NCBI RefSeq assembly: GCF_003325755.1
Contig: NZ_QORI02000020.1
Location: forward strand, 1 to 64,000
Direction of reading: 5' to 3'
DNA: 64,000 nt
Source: Pseudomonas sp. SST3
GTDB lineage: Bacteria; Pseudomonadota; Gammaproteobacteria; Pseudomonadales; Pseudomonadaceae
The position numbers and the translations under genes are program-made. This document shows, piece after piece, positions 43,540 through 57,783 of the stretch (the first letter of the stretch is position 1; each line of letters begins with the position of its first letter). The notes under the pieces were generated by a model. That model saw only the letters and a list, made by a program, of their open reading frames with translations. It did no database searches and was not told the DNA's origin.

Positions 43540-44538
43540 ATGGGGCTCTTGGTCGATGGGCAATGGCAGGACCGTTGGTACGAAAACAGCCGTGATGGCG
43601 AATTCCAGCGAGAACAGGCGCAACGACGCGACTGGGTCACGGCAGATGGTTCGCCCGGCCCGGACGGTCAACAGGCCACCAAGGCCGAGGCCGGGCGCTA
43701 TCACCTCTATGTTTCGTTCGCGTGCCCCTGGGCGAACCGAACACTCATCTATCGCAAACTCAAGCAACTCGAACCGCTGATCGACGTATCGGTCGTGAGC
43801 TGGCTGATGGCCGATCATGGCTGGACTTTCGATAAGTACACCGGTTCCAGCGGGGACGCATTGGACAGTTTGCAGTATTTGCACCAGCGCTATACCCGTG
43901 ACGATGAGAACTACACCGGCCGCGTCACTGTGCCGGTGCTCTGGGATCGCCAGCAGCAGCGCATCGTCAACAACGAGTCGGCCGAGCTTATCCGCATTTT
44001 CAACACCGCGTTCGATGGTCTGACCGGCTCGACTCTGGACCTCTACCCCGAACCCCTGCGTGCCGAGATCGATGCGCTCAACGAGCGGATCTATCCGCGG
44101 GTAAACAACGGAGTTTATCGCGCCGGATTCGCTTCCACGCAAAAGGCCTATGAGGACGCGTTCGACGAACTGTTCAACGAACTGGACTGGCTGGATCTGC
44201 GTCTCGGTGAACGGCGCTACCTGACGGGACAGTATCTGACCGAGGCGGACTGGCGGTTATTCACCACCATCATTCGCTTCGACTCGGTCTATTACGGTCA
44301 TTTCAAGTGCAATCTGCGGCGAATCGAGGATTATCCCAATCTGTCCAATTGGTTGCGTGAGCTGTATCAATGGCCTGGGATCGCCGAAACCGTTGATCTC
44401 ACCCATATCAAAAGCCATTACTACGCGAGCCATCGCCATATCAATGCCAACGGCATCATTCCCAAGGGGCCGGAGCTGGGACTCGATCGTGTGCACGATC
44501 GCGAACGGCTACCTGGCAAGGGAATCTGGTCGCGCTGA
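43540..44538 (+). CDS. Glutathionyl-hydroquinone reductase (Xi-class GST)
   Basis: This 332-residue cytoplasmic enzyme reduces glutathionyl-hydroquinones, releasing glutathione. The Xi-class signature is present: the catalytic cysteine in FACPWANRTLIYRKL (CPWA motif) and VPVLWDRQQQRIVNNESAEL for glutathione binding. The C-terminal region holds the tyrosine-rich stretch YPRVNNGVYRAGFA. The length matches E. coli YqjG (328). ATG 43540 has AGGAGG five to six bases upstream. A strong bidirectional hairpin follows, facing cysG. Confidence 0.92.
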   Translation: MGLLVDGQWQDRWYENSRDGEFQREQAQRRDWVTADGSPGPDGQQATKAEAGRYHLYVSFACPWANRTLIYRKLKQLEPLIDVSVVSWLMADHGWTFDKYTGSSGDALDSLQYLHQRYTRDDENYTGRVTVPVLWDRQQQRIVNNESAELIRIFNTAFDGLTGSTLDLYPEPLRAEIDALNERIYPRVNNGVYRAGFASTQKAYEDAFDELFNELDWLDLRLGERRYLTGQYLTEADWRLFTTIIRFDSVYYGHFKCNLRRIEDYPNLSNWLRELYQWPGIAETVDLTHIKSHYYASHRHINANGIIPKGPELGLDRVHDRERLPGKGIWSR

Positions 44539-44550
44539 TTACCAACAGAG

Positions 44551-44578
44551 GCATTCGCAGCGGTCCTGCTGCGAATGC
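44551..44578. terminator. Bidirectional hairpin between the hydroquinone reductase gene and cysG
   Basis: GCATTCGCAGC (44551-44561) and GCTGCGAATGC (44568-44578) form a perfect 11-bp stem with a 6-base loop midway between convergent genes. There is no long T run on either strand. Confidence 0.7.
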
Positions 44579-44592
44579 ACGCGGAACAGCGC

Positions 44593-45993
44593 CTATTCAG
44601 CCTCGGCGGTATCGCGACCTACGAACCAGGCGAGTTTCTCTCGCAACTGCACTACCTCACCGACGATGATCAGCGTTGGTGCCTGCACCTGCTCGCTGGC
44701 GACACGCTCGGCCAGATTGGCAAGCGTTCCGGTAAACACCCGCTGATGGCTGGTGGTGCCTTGCTGGATCAGCGCGGCGGGCGTCTCTGCATTGCGCCCA
44801 TGGGCGATCAGCTGCTGGCAGATGACCGGTAGTCCCACCAAGCCCATGTAAAACACCAGGGTCTGGCTGGGCGCGACCAATTCCGACCACGGCAGATCGC
44901 AGCTGCCATCCTTCAGATGGCCAGTGACGAAGCGGACCGATTGCGCATGATCACGATGGGTCAGCGGAATACCGGCATAGGCTGCGCAGCCACTGGCGGC
45001 CGTAATGCCGGGAACGACCTGGAATGGCACGTCATGGACGGCCAGCTCCTCGATCTCCTCGCCGCCACGACCGAAGATGAAGGGATCGCCACCTTTGAGG
45101 CGCAGCACACGCTTGCCCTGCCGAGCCAGCGTCACCAGCAGCTGGTTGATCTGCTCCTGGGGGACGGCATGGTCGGCGCGCTGCTTGCCGACGTAGATCC
45201 GATCAGCATCGCGGCGACACAGATCGAGAATGGCCGGCGCGACCAGACGATCATATAGCACCACATCGGCCTGCTGCATCAGGCGCAGCGCGCGGAAGGT
45301 CAACAGGTCCGGATCGCCGGGGCCGGCACCGACCAGATACACCTCACCGAGGCTCTTCGACGATGCGCCGGAGAGTTTTTCCTCGAGCAGCCGCTCAGCC
45401 TCATGCACCTGCCCTGCCATTGCTCGTTCGGCAATGTTGCCTTGAAAAACCTCTTCCCAGAACACGCGCCGCTGCTGCACGTTTGGCAACTTGGCCTTGA
45501 CCTGACTACGAAATTTCTTCGCCAGACCGGCCAGCTGACCGTACACCGCCGGCACCCAGGTTTCGATGCGTGCACGCATCAGACGCGCCAGCACCGGCGC
45601 ATCGCCGCCGCTGGATACTGCAATCATCAGCGGCGAGCGATCGACGATCGCGGGAAAGATAACCGTGCACAGCTCGGGGGAATCCACCACGTTGACCGGC
45701 ATGCCGAGCGCTTTCGCATCTTGCGACACCTGAGCGTTCAGCGGCTCGTCATCGGTGGCGGCGATCGCCAGAACACAGCCACGCAGGTCGTCGTGGGCGT
45801 AGCCACGCATGAGAGCCTGCCCTCCGCCCTGCTCCACCAGCTCGATCAGCTGTGGCTCGATTTCAGGCGCCACGACACGCAACATCGCACCGGCCTCGGA
45901 CAGCAGGCGCGCCTTGCGCAAGGCGATCTCGCCGCCGCCGACGACCAGCACTGCGCGACCCTTGAGGTTGTGGAACAGCGGCAGAAAATCCAT
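44593..45993 (-). CDS. cysG: Sirohaem synthase CysG
   Basis: This 466-residue fusion enzyme makes sirohaem for sulfite and nitrite reductases. The N-terminal part (residues 1-150) is the precorrin-2 dehydrogenase and ferrochelatase, with [20 protein letters not shown] for NAD binding. The C-terminal part (about 215-455) is uroporphyrinogen-III methyltransferase, with [40 protein letters not shown] and [20 protein letters not shown]. The length equals that of E. coli CysG (457) within a few residues. It follows serS on the same strand with 163 bases between. Confidence 0.95.
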   Translation of the reverse strand: MDFLPLFHNLKGRAVLVVGGGEIALRKARLLSEAGAMLRVVAPEIEPQLIELVEQGGGQALMRGYAHDDLRGCVLAIAATDDEPLNAQVSQDAKALGMPVNVVDSPELCTVIFPAIVDRSPLMIAVSSGGDAPVLARLMRARIETWVPAVYGQLAGLAKKFRSQVKAKLPNVQQRRVFWEEVFQGNIAERAMAGQVHEAERLLEEKLSGASSKSLGEVYLVGAGPGDPDLLTFRALRLMQQADVVLYDRLVAPAILDLCRRDADRIYVGKQRADHAVPQEQINQLLVTLARQGKRVLRLKGGDPFIFGRGGEEIEELAVHDVPFQVVPGITAASGCAAYAGIPLTHRDHAQSVRFVTGHLKDGSCDLPWSELVAPSQTLVFYMGLVGLPVICQQLIAHGRNAETPAALIQQGTTSHQRVFTGTLANLAERVASEQVQAPTLIIVGEVVQLREKLAWFVGRDTAEAE

Positions 45994-46156
45994 CAGCGAA
46001 CCCTGGTGACCAAGAAAGATTGGGTCATCTCAACCATTACGCTGCAGAGAGCCCTTGTCGGTAATCAAGGAGTCAGGATAGTGCCGGCAAGCAGCCCGTT
46101 GGGCGGCAATTCACCGCACCGGTTTCCGACTCCAGACAACACGGCGCACCGAGCAC

Positions 46157-47488
<1,332 letters not shown>

Positions 47489-47509
47489 TTACTGTGATCG
47501 CGGCCAGGT

Positions 47510-47884
47510 TCATAACCTACCTATCGCCAGCCCGACCCAGGCCGCAAGCAGCCCGCCGAGCACGCTGATGCCGATATAGCCGAAGGTGGTCGCAAATTGC
47601 CCGCTCTCGAGCAGGCGCAGGCCATCGAGCGAAAAGCTCGAGAACGTCGTCAGCGCCCCGAGAAAACCGATGATGAGGCCGCCGCGCAGTTCGGGTGATA
47701 TCTCCGGGCGCACCAGGAAGGACGCGTACAGATAGCCAATCAGCAAGCAACCAAGCAGGTTGACCCCTAGCGTTGCAAGATAGAAATGACGCGGCCAGTG
47801 CGTCGAGATCCAGCTCGCAACGCCGAAGCGGATCAGGGTACCGAGCACACCACCCGCCGCCACCGCGAGCGCCATCCGTATCAT
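47510..47884 (-). CDS. crcB: Fluoride ion channel CrcB/Fluc
   Basis: This 124-residue membrane protein with four helices works as an antiparallel dimer to let fluoride leave the cell. Family residues include the asparagine in [15 protein letters not shown] and the TTFSSFS motif in [20 protein letters not shown], which lines the pore. Its start overlaps the rarA stop by four bases (ATGA), so it is translated after rarA. No fluoride riboswitch is evident, consistent with its place inside a housekeeping operon. Confidence 0.93.
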   Translation of the reverse strand: MIRMALAVAAGGVLGTLIRFGVASWISTHWPRHFYLATLGVNLLGCLLIGYLYASFLVRPEISPELRGGLIIGFLGALTTFSSFSLDGLRLLESGQFATTFGYIGISVLGGLLAAWVGLAIGRL

Positions 47885-49206
47885 GTCCTTCTCCGTTGCC
47901 GCGGGCTTTCCCGATCGAGCCGTGCCAGGTGTTCCAGCTTGTCGCGAATCTTGCTTTCCAGCCCGCGCGGCACTGGCTGATAGTATTGCCGCGGCGTCAT
48001 GGCGTCCGGGAAGTAGTCTTCACCCGCTGCATAGGCATCGGGCTCGTCGTGGGCATAGCGGTACTCGTTGCCGTAGCCCAACTCCTTCATCAACCGAGTC
48101 GGTGCGTTGCGCAGATGCAGAGGCACTTCCTGCGAGCCGTTCTCGGCGACATCGCGCAACGCCGCCTTGTAGGCCATGTAGACGGCGTTGCTCTTCGGCG
48201 CGCAGGCCAGATAGACGATCGCCTGCGCGACCGCCAGTTCGCCTTCCGGGCTTCCCAGACGCTCCTGAACGTCCCAGGCGGAGAGGCACAACCCCATCGC
48301 GCGCGGATCTGCGTTACCGACCTCCTCGCTGGCCATTCGCACCACACGCCGCGCGATGTAGAGCGGATCGCAGCCGCCGTCGATCATCCGTGCGAACCAG
48401 TACAGCGCGGCGTCCGGGTTCGAACCGCGAACAGATTTATGCAGTGCTGATATCTGGTCATAAAAAGCTTCGCCGCCCTTGTCGAAGCGACGACGGCTGT
48501 CACCCAGCAGATCCTGCAGCAGCTCCACGCTGATCTCGCCGCCCTCTTCGGCCAGGTCAGAGGCGTTTTCCAGGAGATTCAGCAGCCGCCGGCCATCGCC
48601 ATCGGCCGCGGCCATGAGCATGCGGAAACTCTCGTCCGGCAGGCTCAGGCGCAGATCACCCAAGCCCTTGGCTTCGGTCAAAGCGCGCTCGACCAGCTTG
48701 CGCAACGCCGCCTCGTCGAGGCTTTTGAGCACATAGACCCGCGCCCGGGACAGCAAGGCGTTGTTCAGCTCGAACGAGGGATTCTCGGTGGTGGCACCGA
48801 TGAAGATCAGCGTGCCGTCCTCGACATAGGGAAGGAAAGCGTCCTGCTGAGACTTGTTGAAACGATGCACCTCGTCGACAAAGAGAATGGTGCGTCTACC
48901 GTATTGAGCGGCCTGCTGCTTGGCGATTTCCACCGCCTGGCGGATTTCCTTGACGCCCGCCAGTACGGCCGAGACGGTCTCGAAATGGGCATCGGAGACC
49001 TTGGCCAGCAATCGCGCCAGCGTCGTCTTGCCGACGCCAGGCGGCCCCCAGAACACCATCGAATGCAGTGCGCCCTGCTCCAGCGCTTCGCGCAACGGTT
49101 TGCCGCGCGCCAACAGGTGCTCCTGCCCGACGTATTCATCGAGACTGGCGGCGCGCAAACGCGCGGCTAACGGTTGGGCGACAGGATCGCGACTGAACAG
49201 GTCCAT
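47881..49206 (-). CDS. rarA: Replication-associated recombination protein RarA (MgsA)
   Basis: This 441-residue AAA+ ATPase of the RarA/WRNIP1 family acts at stalled replication forks and gapped DNA. Walker A is [16 protein letters not shown], Walker [21 protein letters not shown] and sensor 1 [20 protein letters not shown]. The C-terminal tetramerisation part ends near residue 435. ATG 49206 ([19 protein letters not shown]) aligns with E. coli RarA; an upstream TTG at 49230 is not needed. The order lolA-rarA-crcB-serS is conserved in pseudomonads. Confidence 0.94.
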   Translation of the reverse strand: MDLFSRDPVAQPLAARLRAASLDEYVGQEHLLARGKPLREALEQGALHSMVFWGPPGVGKTTLARLLAKVSDAHFETVSAVLAGVKEIRQAVEIAKQQAAQYGRRTILFVDEVHRFNKSQQDAFLPYVEDGTLIFIGATTENPSFELNNALLSRARVYVLKSLDEAALRKLVERALTEAKGLGDLRLSLPDESFRMLMAAADGDGRRLLNLLENASDLAEEGGEISVELLQDLLGDSRRRFDKGGEAFYDQISALHKSVRGSNPDAALYWFARMIDGGCDPLYIARRVVRMASEEVGNADPRAMGLCLSAWDVQERLGSPEGELAVAQAIVYLACAPKSNAVYMAYKAALRDVAENGSQEVPLHLRNAPTRLMKELGYGNEYRYAHDEPDAYAAGEDYFPDAMTPRQYYQPVPRGLESKIRDKLEHLARLDRESPRQRRRT

Positions 49207-49281
49207 CGCGGACGGGAACCTCTTATGCAAACGGCCTGCAGGAAAGCAGGCCGTATCGGTTGGCGAGCGTACCGACGCAGA

Positions 49282-49908
49282 TCATTCGGAAATGACGTCA
49301 GTTCCCTCGGGAATCTCGAAGGTGAACAGATCGGCCTTGAGTGGCTGGTTCAGTCTGACGCCGTGAAACAGGATGTTGGTGCGCTGGCCGACACCGTCGA
49401 CCATCTGCATGTCATTGATCACATCGCCGCGGAAGGACAGGCGCAGGGTGTCGAACAGGGTGTCCTTGGCCTTGGGCTTCAAGGTGAAATCCACGACCTC
49501 GCCGGCTTCCTGATGCGAGACATTGAAGTTTTCGCTGATGGCCGAGACGTCGCCCGAGAGCAACAGGGCCGGCGTATGGGTCAGGCGCTGGTCCAGCGTC
49601 TGGATGGTCACCTGCTCGAGGTCCGGGTCGTACAGCCAGACCTTCTTGCCATTGGAGATCAGCAACTGCTCCATCGGCTCGTCAGTGTGCCAGCGAAACT
49701 GACCCGGCCGCTTCAGCGCCATCTCGCCGGAGGTTTCCTGGAGCTGGGTGCCGGTGCCGTCAAGCGACAGTTGGGAAAAACGGCCGGTCAGCGTTTCGGC
49801 CTTCTGCAAAAGCCCCGTCAGGCGCTGCACAGAAGCGGCCTGGTCGGCCTGAGCCGGAACCAGGGCAAATAGCAGAGCGGATGCAAACAACGCACGAATC
49901 AATTGCAT
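49282..49908 (-). CDS. lolA: Outer-membrane lipoprotein carrier LolA
   Basis: This 208-residue periplasmic chaperone carries lipoproteins from LolCDE to LolB. A signal peptide covers residues 1-21 (ending PAQA). The mature part holds the LolA pattern [20 protein letters not shown] and [20 protein letters not shown], including the tryptophan/arginine pair at the lipid pocket entrance. It follows ftsK by 15 bases and precedes rarA on the same strand, the usual gene order. Confidence 0.95.
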   Translation of the reverse strand: MQLIRALFASALLFALVPAQADQAASVQRLTGLLQKAETLTGRFSQLSLDGTGTQLQETSGEMALKRPGQFRWHTDEPMEQLLISNGKKVWLYDPDLEQVTIQTLDQRLTHTPALLLSGDVSAISENFNVSHQEAGEVVDFTLKPKAKDTLFDTLRLSFRGDVINDMQMVDGVGQRTNILFHGVRLNQPLKADLFTFEIPEGTDVISE

Positions 49909-49923
49909 GGAGCCCTCGGCGAA

Positions 49924-52329
49924 CTAGTCGCGGGTAGGAGGCGGCGCGAGCACTTCGCGCGAGCCGTTGGTATTCATGGAGGTCACGACACCGGCCATTT
50001 CCATGGCTTCGATCATCCGCGCGGCGCGGTTGTAGCCGATCTTGAGCTTGCGCTGCACAGCGGAAATCGATGCCCGGCGACTTTCGGTGACAAAGCGTAC
50101 GGCCTCGTCGTAAAGCGGATCGTCCTCACTGTCCTCACCGCTGCCGCTGTCGCCACCCCCGCCATCGAAGCCGCTACCGGATTCCTCGACACCGACCAGA
50201 ATCTCTTCGATATAGTCGGGCGCGCCCCGTGCTTTCCAGGCCTCCACAACGCGGTGTACTTCTTCGTCGGAAACGAAGGCGCCGTGTACGCGGATCGGTA
50301 AGCCGGTACCGGGCGGCAGATAAAGCATGTCGCCGTGACCGAGCAGTTGCTCGGCGCCGCCCTGGTCGAGAATGGTGCGCGAGTCGATCTTGCTCGATAC
50401 CTGGAAGGCCATACGAGTCGGAATGTTGGCCTTGATCAGACCGGTAATCACGTCCACCGACGGCCGCTGGGTAGCGAGAATCAAGTGAATGCCCGCGGCC
50501 CGGGCTTTCTGCGCAATACGCGCGATCAATTCTTCGACCTTCTTGCCGACGATCATCATCATGTCGGCGAATTCGTCTACCACCACGACGATCGTCGGCA
50601 GCTTCTTCAGTAACGGCGCTTCATCTTCCATGCTTTCGCGGCGATAAAGTGGATCGGTGAGCGGCGTACCGGCCTCCTCTGCATCCTTCACCTTGCGGTT
50701 GAAGCCCGCCAGGTTACGCACACCCATGGCCGCCATCAGCTTGTAGCGCCGTTCCATTTCCGCGACGCTCCACCGCAGCGCGTTGGCCGCCTCCTTCATG
50801 TCGGTCACAACCGGGCACAACAGGTGCGGAATGCCTTCGTAGATCGACAGCTCAAGCATCTTCGGGTCGATCATGATCAGCCGCGCGTCTTCTGGCGTGG
50901 ACTTGAACAGGATGGACAAGATCATAGCGTTCACACCGACCGACTTACCCGAGCCGGTGGTACCCGCGACCAGCAGGTGGGGCATCTTCGCCAAGTCGGC
51001 AATCACAGGTTTGCCACCGATATCGTGGCCGAGAGCGATGGTGACCGGCGACTTGGCGTCGTCATACGGAGCCGAAGACAGTACTTCCGAGAACCGTACA
51101 ATCTGTCGATCCTCGTTGGGTATTTCGATACCAACGGTCGTCTTGCCCGGGATCACCTCAACCACTCGCACGCTGATTACCGCAAGCGAACGCGCCAGGT
51201 CCTTCGCCAGGTTGGAGATCCGGCTGACCTTGACGCCAGCGGCCGGCTGAATCTCGAAACGCGTGATCACCGGACCTGGATGAACCGACTCGACGATGAC
51301 CTCAACGCCAAACTCCTTGAGTTTGATCTCGAGCAGCCGCGACATGGCTTCAAGCGATTCGGGCGAGTATTGCTTCTGCTGTTTTTCGGCGACATCCAGC
51401 AGCGACAGCGGCGGCACGCTGCCTTCGATCAGTGGGTCGACGAACAGGTTGGCCTGCTTTTCCTTCAAGGCGCGCTTGCTCTGCTCGACCGGCTTCGGCG
51501 GTACCGCAGGCGGTATGACCGGTGCCGGACGCTTGTCGCGCTCGCTCATGTGCTTGCTCAGCGACTCTTCGCGCTCAAGCAGCCGCTCCTTGACCTTAGC
51601 GCGCTCACGACGGTCAGAGAGCGAACCGGCTACCCCGTTGACTACATCATCAGCTTCACGCAGTTGCGCGACAACCTGCTTGCGCTCGCTGCGGGCGGAC
51701 CACCACCGACTGAAGAGACTCTGAATCAGTTCGATCAGATCGAGGGTGATCTTGCCGGTCAGATCCATCACTTTGAACCAGGACAGATCAGTGAATACCG
51801 TCAGGCCGAACAGGAAGAACGCTAGCAGCAGCAAGGTGCTGCCCTGGACATTGAGCGCAGCCTCAGCGAGCTGACCGAGACTTTCGCCCAAGGCGCCGCC
51901 GGCCGACGCAGGCAGATCGTTGGCGAACTGGAAATGGATATAAGCCAGCGCGGAACCGGACAGAATCAGAAAAACGAGCCCGATCAATCGCCACGAGAAC
52001 AGCCAGCCGTTCCAGGTCCAGGGCTGATGCCGCGCGCGGAATACCTGCCAGGTCTTGATGCCCAGCAACAGCGGAAACAAGTAAGCGAAATAGCCGAGCG
52101 CCATGAACAACACATCGGCGAACCAGGCCCCGGCGCGGCCGGCAGCGTTCTGGACCTGCTGGACGTTACTGGTGTGGGTCCAGCCGGGATCGGCCGGGTC
52201 GTAGGTAAGCAGCGCCATCCAGAGGTAGGCGCACAGCGCGCCGAGCGCGATCAAGGCACCCTCTTTGAGGCGGTAATTCAACTGTTGTCGCCAGACGGAA
52301 GCCGGCGCTGTAGAGGAGGTATTCTTCAA
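49924..52329 (-). CDS. ftsK: DNA translocase FtsK
   Basis: This 801-residue division protein has four membrane helices in the first 200 residues, a linker, and the RecA-like motor, which pumps chromosome ends across the septum and activates XerCD at dif. Walker A is [20 protein letters not shown] and Walker B is [13 protein letters not shown]. The C-terminal gamma winged helix ([20 protein letters not shown]) reads KOPS sequences. The linker is short compared with E. coli FtsK (1329 residues), as is normal in Pseudomonas. It is divergent from trxB across about 210 bases. Confidence 0.96.
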   Translation of the reverse strand: MKNTSSTAPASVWRQQLNYRLKEGALIALGALCAYLWMALLTYDPADPGWTHTSNVQQVQNAAGRAGAWFADVLFMALGYFAYLFPLLLGIKTWQVFRARHQPWTWNGWLFSWRLIGLVFLILSGSALAYIHFQFANDLPASAGGALGESLGQLAEAALNVQGSTLLLLAFFLFGLTVFTDLSWFKVMDLTGKITLDLIELIQSLFSRWWSARSERKQVVAQLREADDVVNGVAGSLSDRRERAKVKERLLEREESLSKHMSERDKRPAPVIPPAVPPKPVEQSKRALKEKQANLFVDPLIEGSVPPLSLLDVAEKQQKQYSPESLEAMSRLLEIKLKEFGVEVIVESVHPGPVITRFEIQPAAGVKVSRISNLAKDLARSLAVISVRVVEVIPGKTTVGIEIPNEDRQIVRFSEVLSSAPYDDAKSPVTIALGHDIGGKPVIADLAKMPHLLVAGTTGSGKSVGVNAMILSILFKSTPEDARLIMIDPKMLELSIYEGIPHLLCPVVTDMKEAANALRWSVAEMERRYKLMAAMGVRNLAGFNRKVKDAEEAGTPLTDPLYRRESMEDEAPLLKKLPTIVVVVDEFADMMMIVGKKVEELIARIAQKARAAGIHLILATQRPSVDVITGLIKANIPTRMAFQVSSKIDSRTILDQGGAEQLLGHGDMLYLPPGTGLPIRVHGAFVSDEEVHRVVEAWKARGAPDYIEEILVGVEESGSGFDGGGGDSGSGEDSEDDPLYDEAVRFVTESRRASISAVQRKLKIGYNRAARMIEAMEMAGVVTSMNTNGSREVLAPPPTRD

Positions 52330-52533
52330 AACGCTTTATTTCCTGCGCCTGCGGCGCGCTCTATGAACCGTAGTCAGCCTGAACTTGGACATTGTACGGG
52401 TTTGTCGATTCGATGGCATGCCGGTTCCGCGCCAGCTTGGGCTTTTCTCGATGCTTCGGTGTAGCATAAACGCCAGTTTTTTCAGCGCGGCTCGACTGGA
52501 GCACGCTTCTCTAATTGCAACAAAGGCTTATGA

Positions 52534-53490
<957 letters not shown>

Positions 53491-53498
53491 CCCACCCT

Positions 53499-53519
53499 GG
53501 GGCGGGCTCCCCGCCCTTT
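53499..53519 (+). terminator. Hairpin after trxB
   Basis: GGGGCGGG (53499-53506) with CCCCGCCC (53509-53516) followed by TTT. The stem's two-base spacing means the inner pair must open to form a loop. It is 8 bases after the trxB stop and only about 15 before aat, so it may be a partial terminator. Confidence 0.6.
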
Positions 53520-53532
53520 CGTGACTATCAAT

Positions 53533-54213
53533 ATGCTCACCTGGCTGCAGCGCGACGATCTGTCATTTCCTCCGTTAGAGAAGGCCATGCACGAGCCCAA
53601 CGGATTGCTCGCTGCGGGAGGCGACTTGTCGCCCGAACGCTTGCTAGCAGCCTATCGGCATGGCTGCTTCCCTTGGTATCAGGACGGGCAACCGGTGCTC
53701 TGGTGGTCACCCGACCCGCGCACGGTGCTTTACCCCGAGGAACTGCATGTCTCGCGCAGTCTGCGCAAGAAGTTGCGGCAAGGCACTTTTAACATCACTT
53801 TTGATCGTTCCTTTCGAGACGTAATCGAAGGCTGCGCCGGCCCTCGCAGCTATACCGACGGGACCTGGATCACCACACCGATGCAGAATGCCTATGTGAA
53901 GCTGCATCAGCTTGGCGTCGCGCACTCGGTTGAAGTCTGGCAGGACCAACAGCTGGTCGGCGGCCTCTATGGCCTCGCCATGGGTCGACTATTCTTCGGC
54001 GAATCGATGTTCAGTCATACGACCGATGCGTCCAAGGCTGGATTCGTGACATTAGTGGAACGTCTCCGAGACTGGGGATTCAAAATGATTGACTGCCAGA
54101 TGCCGACGCAACACCTGGCCAGTTTCGGCGCGCGAGCCATAGCCCGCCAGGCCTTTGCCGAGACGCTCGCCAAATATCTGGACGAACCCAGTTCAGCCCG
54201 ATGGGAGCCCTAG
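53533..54213 (+). CDS. aat: Leucyl/phenylalanyl-tRNA-protein transferase
   Basis: This 226-residue enzyme adds Leu or Phe from aminoacyl-tRNA to proteins with N-terminal Arg or Lys, making N-degrons for ClpS-ClpAP. The core is recognisable in [40 protein letters not shown] and [23 protein letters not shown] 53533 (MLTWLQRDD) aligns with P. aeruginosa Aat; a GTG at 53521 is possible but neither has a strong ribosome site. bpt follows on the same strand and clpA/clpS lie nearby. Confidence 0.94.
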   Translation: MLTWLQRDDLSFPPLEKAMHEPNGLLAAGGDLSPERLLAAYRHGCFPWYQDGQPVLWWSPDPRTVLYPEELHVSRSLRKKLRQGTFNITFDRSFRDVIEGCAGPRSYTDGTWITTPMQNAYVKLHQLGVAHSVEVWQDQQLVGGLYGLAMGRLFFGESMFSHTTDASKAGFVTLVERLRDWGFKMIDCQMPTQHLASFGARAIARQAFAETLAKYLDEPSSARWEP

Positions 54214-54265
54214 TCGACGAAGCCAAGCTGACCTACACTGACTTCAAGATTTATGAGAGCTGACC

Positions 54266-54973
54266 ATGACTTCACTGGCTCGTCTCAAGTTCTACGCCAC
54301 CCAGCCTCATGCGTGCAGTTACCTGCCCGACGAACAGGCCACCACGCTCTTCCTCGACCCCAGCCAGCCGATGGATGTACAGGTGTACGCTGAACTGTCC
54401 GAAATGGGGTTCCGCCGCAGCGGTGATCACCTCTATCGCCCGCATTGCCAGCGCTGCACCGCCTGCATCCCCGCGCGGATACCAGCCGAAGGGCTACAGC
54501 TCAATCGTCAGCAAAAACGCATCCTCAAGCGCAACGCCGACCTGACCGTCACCGATGTTCGACCTTCCTTTACCGAAGAGTACTATTCGCTCTACGCCAG
54601 CTATATCGAACAGCGCCACGCGGACGGTGACATGTACCCACCGAGCCGGGATCAGTTCCATACCTTCCTGGTCCGCGACCTGCCCTTCTCCCGCTTTTAC
54701 GAATTCCGCCTGGAAGGTCGCCTGCTCGCTCTCGCGGTGACCGATGTGCTACCGAATGGCCTGTCAGCGGTTTATACGTTCTACGACCCCAACGAGGAGC
54801 GCCGCAGCCTCGGCCGCTTCGCCATTCTCTGGCAGGTGGGCGAGGCGGCACGGCTTGGACTGAAGGCAATCTACTTGGGCTATTGGATCAAGAACTGCCG
54901 CAAGATGAACTACAAGACCGAATACCGTCCTATCGAACTACTGGTCAACCAGCGCTGGATTACTCTGAGCTGA
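54266..54973 (+). CDS. bpt: Leucyl-tRNA-protein transferase Bpt (ATE-like)
   Basis: This 235-residue bacterial relative of eukaryotic arginyltransferase (ATE1) adds Leu to proteins with N-terminal Asp or Glu (and oxidised Cys), feeding them to ClpS. The N-terminal cysteine cluster [14 protein letters not shown] and [20 protein letters not shown] are typical. Later features are [20 protein letters not shown] and [20 protein letters not shown]. It lies 52 bases after aat on the same strand. With aat, clpS and clpA it completes the bacterial N-degron pathway in one neighbourhood. Confidence 0.95.
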   Translation: MTSLARLKFYATQPHACSYLPDEQATTLFLDPSQPMDVQVYAELSEMGFRRSGDHLYRPHCQRCTACIPARIPAEGLQLNRQQKRILKRNADLTVTDVRPSFTEEYYSLYASYIEQRHADGDMYPPSRDQFHTFLVRDLPFSRFYEFRLEGRLLALAVTDVLPNGLSAVYTFYDPNEERRSLGRFAILWQVGEAARLGLKAIYLGYWIKNCRKMNYKTEYRPIELLVNQRWITLS

Positions 54974-55072
54974 GCCCTTGGCTCTCGGAACCCTTTCAGG
55001 CACAATACTTGCCGCTTTTACCCGCGCATTCTTCGCGCCGGGTCAATCATTGGACACCGAGGGCTTTACTGA

Positions 55073-55291
55073 ATGTCGAAAGAAGACAGCTTCGAAATGG
55101 AAGGTACTGTCGTCGACACCCTGCCTAACACCATGTTTCGCGTGGAGTTGGAAAATGGGCACGTCGTTACTGCGCATATCTCCGGAAAGATGCGCAAGAA
55201 CTATATCCGGATTCTTACCGGTGACAAGGTTCGTGTGGAACTGACTCCTTACGACTTGAGCAAAGGTCGCATCACTTACCGCGCCCGCTAA
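55073..55291 (+). CDS. infA: Translation initiation factor IF-1
   Basis: This 72-residue S1-fold (OB) factor binds the ribosomal A site during initiation. The sequence [20 protein letters not shown], then [20 protein letters not shown] and ending [12 protein letters not shown], is almost invariant among gammaproteobacteria. It follows bpt by 99 bases and ends at a strong terminator. Confidence 0.97.
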
Positions 55292-55309
55292 CAGGACGCG
55301 AGAAAAAAT

Positions 55310-55332
55310 GCCCGGTAATGACCGGGCTTTTT
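55310..55332 (+). terminator. Rho-independent terminator of infA
   Basis: GCCCGGT-AATG-ACCGGGC followed by TTTTTG, 18 bases after the stop. Confidence 0.93.
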
Positions 55333-55435
55333 GTTTGTGCTCGCAGAAACCGAAGCAACCGAACTCTGCTTATCCCTTGAGTACGGGCAGATTCGCCAGG
55401 ATTTGCGCCGGTACTGCTGCTCACACAGCTATCAA

Positions 55436-55466
55436 AGAAAACGCCCGGCAATGCCGGGCGTTTCTG
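55436..55466 (-). terminator. Rho-independent terminator of clpA
   Basis: A perfect stem CGCCCGGCA-TTGCCGGGCG followed on the minus strand by TTTTCTTT, about 20 bases after the clpA stop. A weaker TTTCTGTTTC tail on the plus strand lets it act in that direction too. Confidence 0.85.
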
Positions 55467-55483
55467 TTTCTGCGCAGTATGCG

Positions 55484-57763
55484 TTAAGCCAACTCGGCTG
55501 ACGTTTCAAAGTCAAAGAACGGTTCGCCGTCTCGAATATCAACGTGTACCACACCGCCATGTTCGGCCAGCTCACCGAAGAGAATTTCCTCGGCCAGCGG
55601 TCGCTTGATCTTTTCCTGAATCAAACGAGCCATTGGCCGCGCGCCCATCTGGGCATCATAGCCGCGCTCAGCCAGCCAACCGCGCGCCGCATCCGACACT
55701 TCGAGCGTGACATGCTTGTCTTCAAGCTGCGTCTGCAACTCGATGAGGAACTTGTCGACGATGCTCTTGATGACTTCGTGGCTCAGGCGACCAAACTGAA
55801 TAATGGTATCCAGACGATTTCTGAACTCCGGCGTGAAGCTCTTCTTGATCACCTCCATCGCATCCGAGGCGTGATCCTGATGAGTGAAGCCAATCGACGC
55901 ACGTGCTGCGGTCTCAGCACCCGCATTGGTGGTCATAATCAGAATAACGTTGCGGAAATCCGCCTTGCGGCCGTTGTTATCGGTCAGCGTCCCGTGATCC
56001 ATCACTTGCAACAGCAGATTGAAGACTTCCGGATGCGCCTTTTCGATTTCATCGAGCAGAAGCACGCAATGTGGCTGTTTGGTAATCGCCTCTGTCAGTA
56101 GGCCACCCTGATCGAAACCGACATAGCCCGGTGGCGCACCGATCAGCCGTGACACGGTGTGCCGCTCCATGTACTCGGACATGTCGAACCTCACCAGCTC
56201 GATACCCAGCGCCCTCGCCAACTGCCGCGCAGCTTCCGTCTTACCGACGCCCGTGGGGCCTGCAAAGAGGAAGGAGCCTACAGGCTTGTCTGGCGCCTTC
56301 AGCCCGGCACGAGACAACTTGATGGCAGTAGCCAGCGAATCGATCGCATCGTCCTGACCGAAAACGGTCAGCTTCAAGTCACGCTGGAGGTTGCGCAACA
56401 GCTCCTTGTCGGAGGTACTGACATGCTTGGGCGGGATTCGCGCGATCTTGGCGACGATATCTTCGACCTGCTCAACATCGATTCGAGCGACGCGCTTATC
56501 TTCCGGCTGCAAGCGCTGATAAGCGCCCGCCTCGTCAATTACGTCGATCGCCTTGTCCGGCATGTGCCGGTCATTGATGTAGCGAGAAGCCAGCTCCGCA
56601 GCCGCACGGAGTGACTCATCACTGTACTCGATGCTGTGATGCTGCTCGAAGCGCCCTTTGAGACCGCGCAGTATGCCGATGGTGTCCTCGACCGACGGCT
56701 CGGAAACGTCGACCTTCTGGAAGCGACGAGCCAGCGCCCGATCTTTCTCGAAAATCCCGCGGAACTCCTGGAAGGTCGTCGATCCGATGCAACGAATCTC
56801 TCCAGACGACAGCAGAGGTTTGAGCAAATTGGAAGCGTCCATCACGCCGCCCGAGGCTGCGCCAGCACCGATAATCGTGTGGATTTCATCGATGAACAGG
56901 ACCGCCTGGGGACGCTTGCGAAGCTCGTTCAGCAACGCCTTGAAGCGCTTCTCGAAATCGCCCCGATACTTTGTGCCAGCCAGCAGGGCCCCGAGGTCTA
57001 AAGAATAGACGACGCTGTCCGCGAGCAGATCCGGCACTTGATTGTCGACGATGCGCTTGGCCAGCCCTTCGGCAATTGCGGTTTTACCAACTCCAGCCTC
57101 ACCAACCAATAACGGGTTGTTCTTGCGACGCCGCGCCAGAATCTGGGCGACTCGCTCAACTTCGTGCTCACGCCCGACCAGCGGGTCTATACGCCCCTGA
57201 CGAGCCAGGTCATTGAGATTGCTCGCATAAGCATCGAGCGGATTACCGGAAGCGGCCGACTCACCACCCTCCTCGTCCTGCATTTCCGAATCGCTTTCAG
57301 GATTGCCGTTACTACCCGGCACCTTGGAGATCCCATGGGCGATATAATTAACGACGTCGATTCGGGCAACATTCTGCTGCTTGAGCAGAAAGACCGCCTG
57401 GCTTTCCTGTTCGCTGAAGATTGCCACCAGCACGTTCGCGCCAGTGACTTCGCGCTTGCCAGAGCTTTGGACATGGAAAACAGCACGCTGAAGCACGCGC
57501 TGGAAACCCAAGGTTGGCTGAGTCTCGCGCTCTTCGTCATGTTGGGGAATCAGAGGCGTGGTGGAGTCGATGAACTCCTGTAGGTCATGTCGCAGTTTAT
57601 CGAGGCTGGCCCCACAAGCACGCAAAACCGTTGCGGCTGCTTCGTTGTCCAGCAAGGCTAACAGGAGGTGCTCGACCGTCATGAATTCATGACGCTTGGT
57701 ACGAGCCTCCTTGAACGCCAGATTCAGAGTGACTTCGAGTTCACGGTTCAACATATCTTTCAC
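55484..57763 (-). CDS. clpA: ATP-dependent protease ATPase subunit ClpA
   Basis: This 759-residue AAA+ unfoldase works with ClpP and receives N-degron substrates from ClpS. The N-domain (residues 1-140) docks ClpS. The first ATPase module has [20 protein letters not shown] and the second [20 protein letters not shown]; Walker B sites are [14 protein letters not shown] and [20 protein letters not shown]. The length matches E. coli ClpA (758). It follows clpS by 20 bases and is probably cotranscribed with it. Confidence 0.96.
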   Translation of the reverse strand: MKDMLNRELEVTLNLAFKEARTKRHEFMTVEHLLLALLDNEAAATVLRACGASLDKLRHDLQEFIDSTTPLIPQHDEERETQPTLGFQRVLQRAVFHVQSSGKREVTGANVLVAIFSEQESQAVFLLKQQNVARIDVVNYIAHGISKVPGSNGNPESDSEMQDEEGGESAASGNPLDAYASNLNDLARQGRIDPLVGREHEVERVAQILARRRKNNPLLVGEAGVGKTAIAEGLAKRIVDNQVPDLLADSVVYSLDLGALLAGTKYRGDFEKRFKALLNELRKRPQAVLFIDEIHTIIGAGAASGGVMDASNLLKPLLSSGEIRCIGSTTFQEFRGIFEKDRALARRFQKVDVSEPSVEDTIGILRGLKGRFEQHHSIEYSDESLRAAAELASRYINDRHMPDKAIDVIDEAGAYQRLQPEDKRVARIDVEQVEDIVAKIARIPPKHVSTSDKELLRNLQRDLKLTVFGQDDAIDSLATAIKLSRAGLKAPDKPVGSFLFAGPTGVGKTEAARQLARALGIELVRFDMSEYMERHTVSRLIGAPPGYVGFDQGGLLTEAITKQPHCVLLLDEIEKAHPEVFNLLLQVMDHGTLTDNNGRKADFRNVILIMTTNAGAETAARASIGFTHQDHASDAMEVIKKSFTPEFRNRLDTIIQFGRLSHEVIKSIVDKFLIELQTQLEDKHVTLEVSDAARGWLAERGYDAQMGARPMARLIQEKIKRPLAEEILFGELAEHGGVVHVDIRDGEPFFDFETSAELA

Positions 57764-57783
57764 CTCTTACCCAGCAGTCGGGG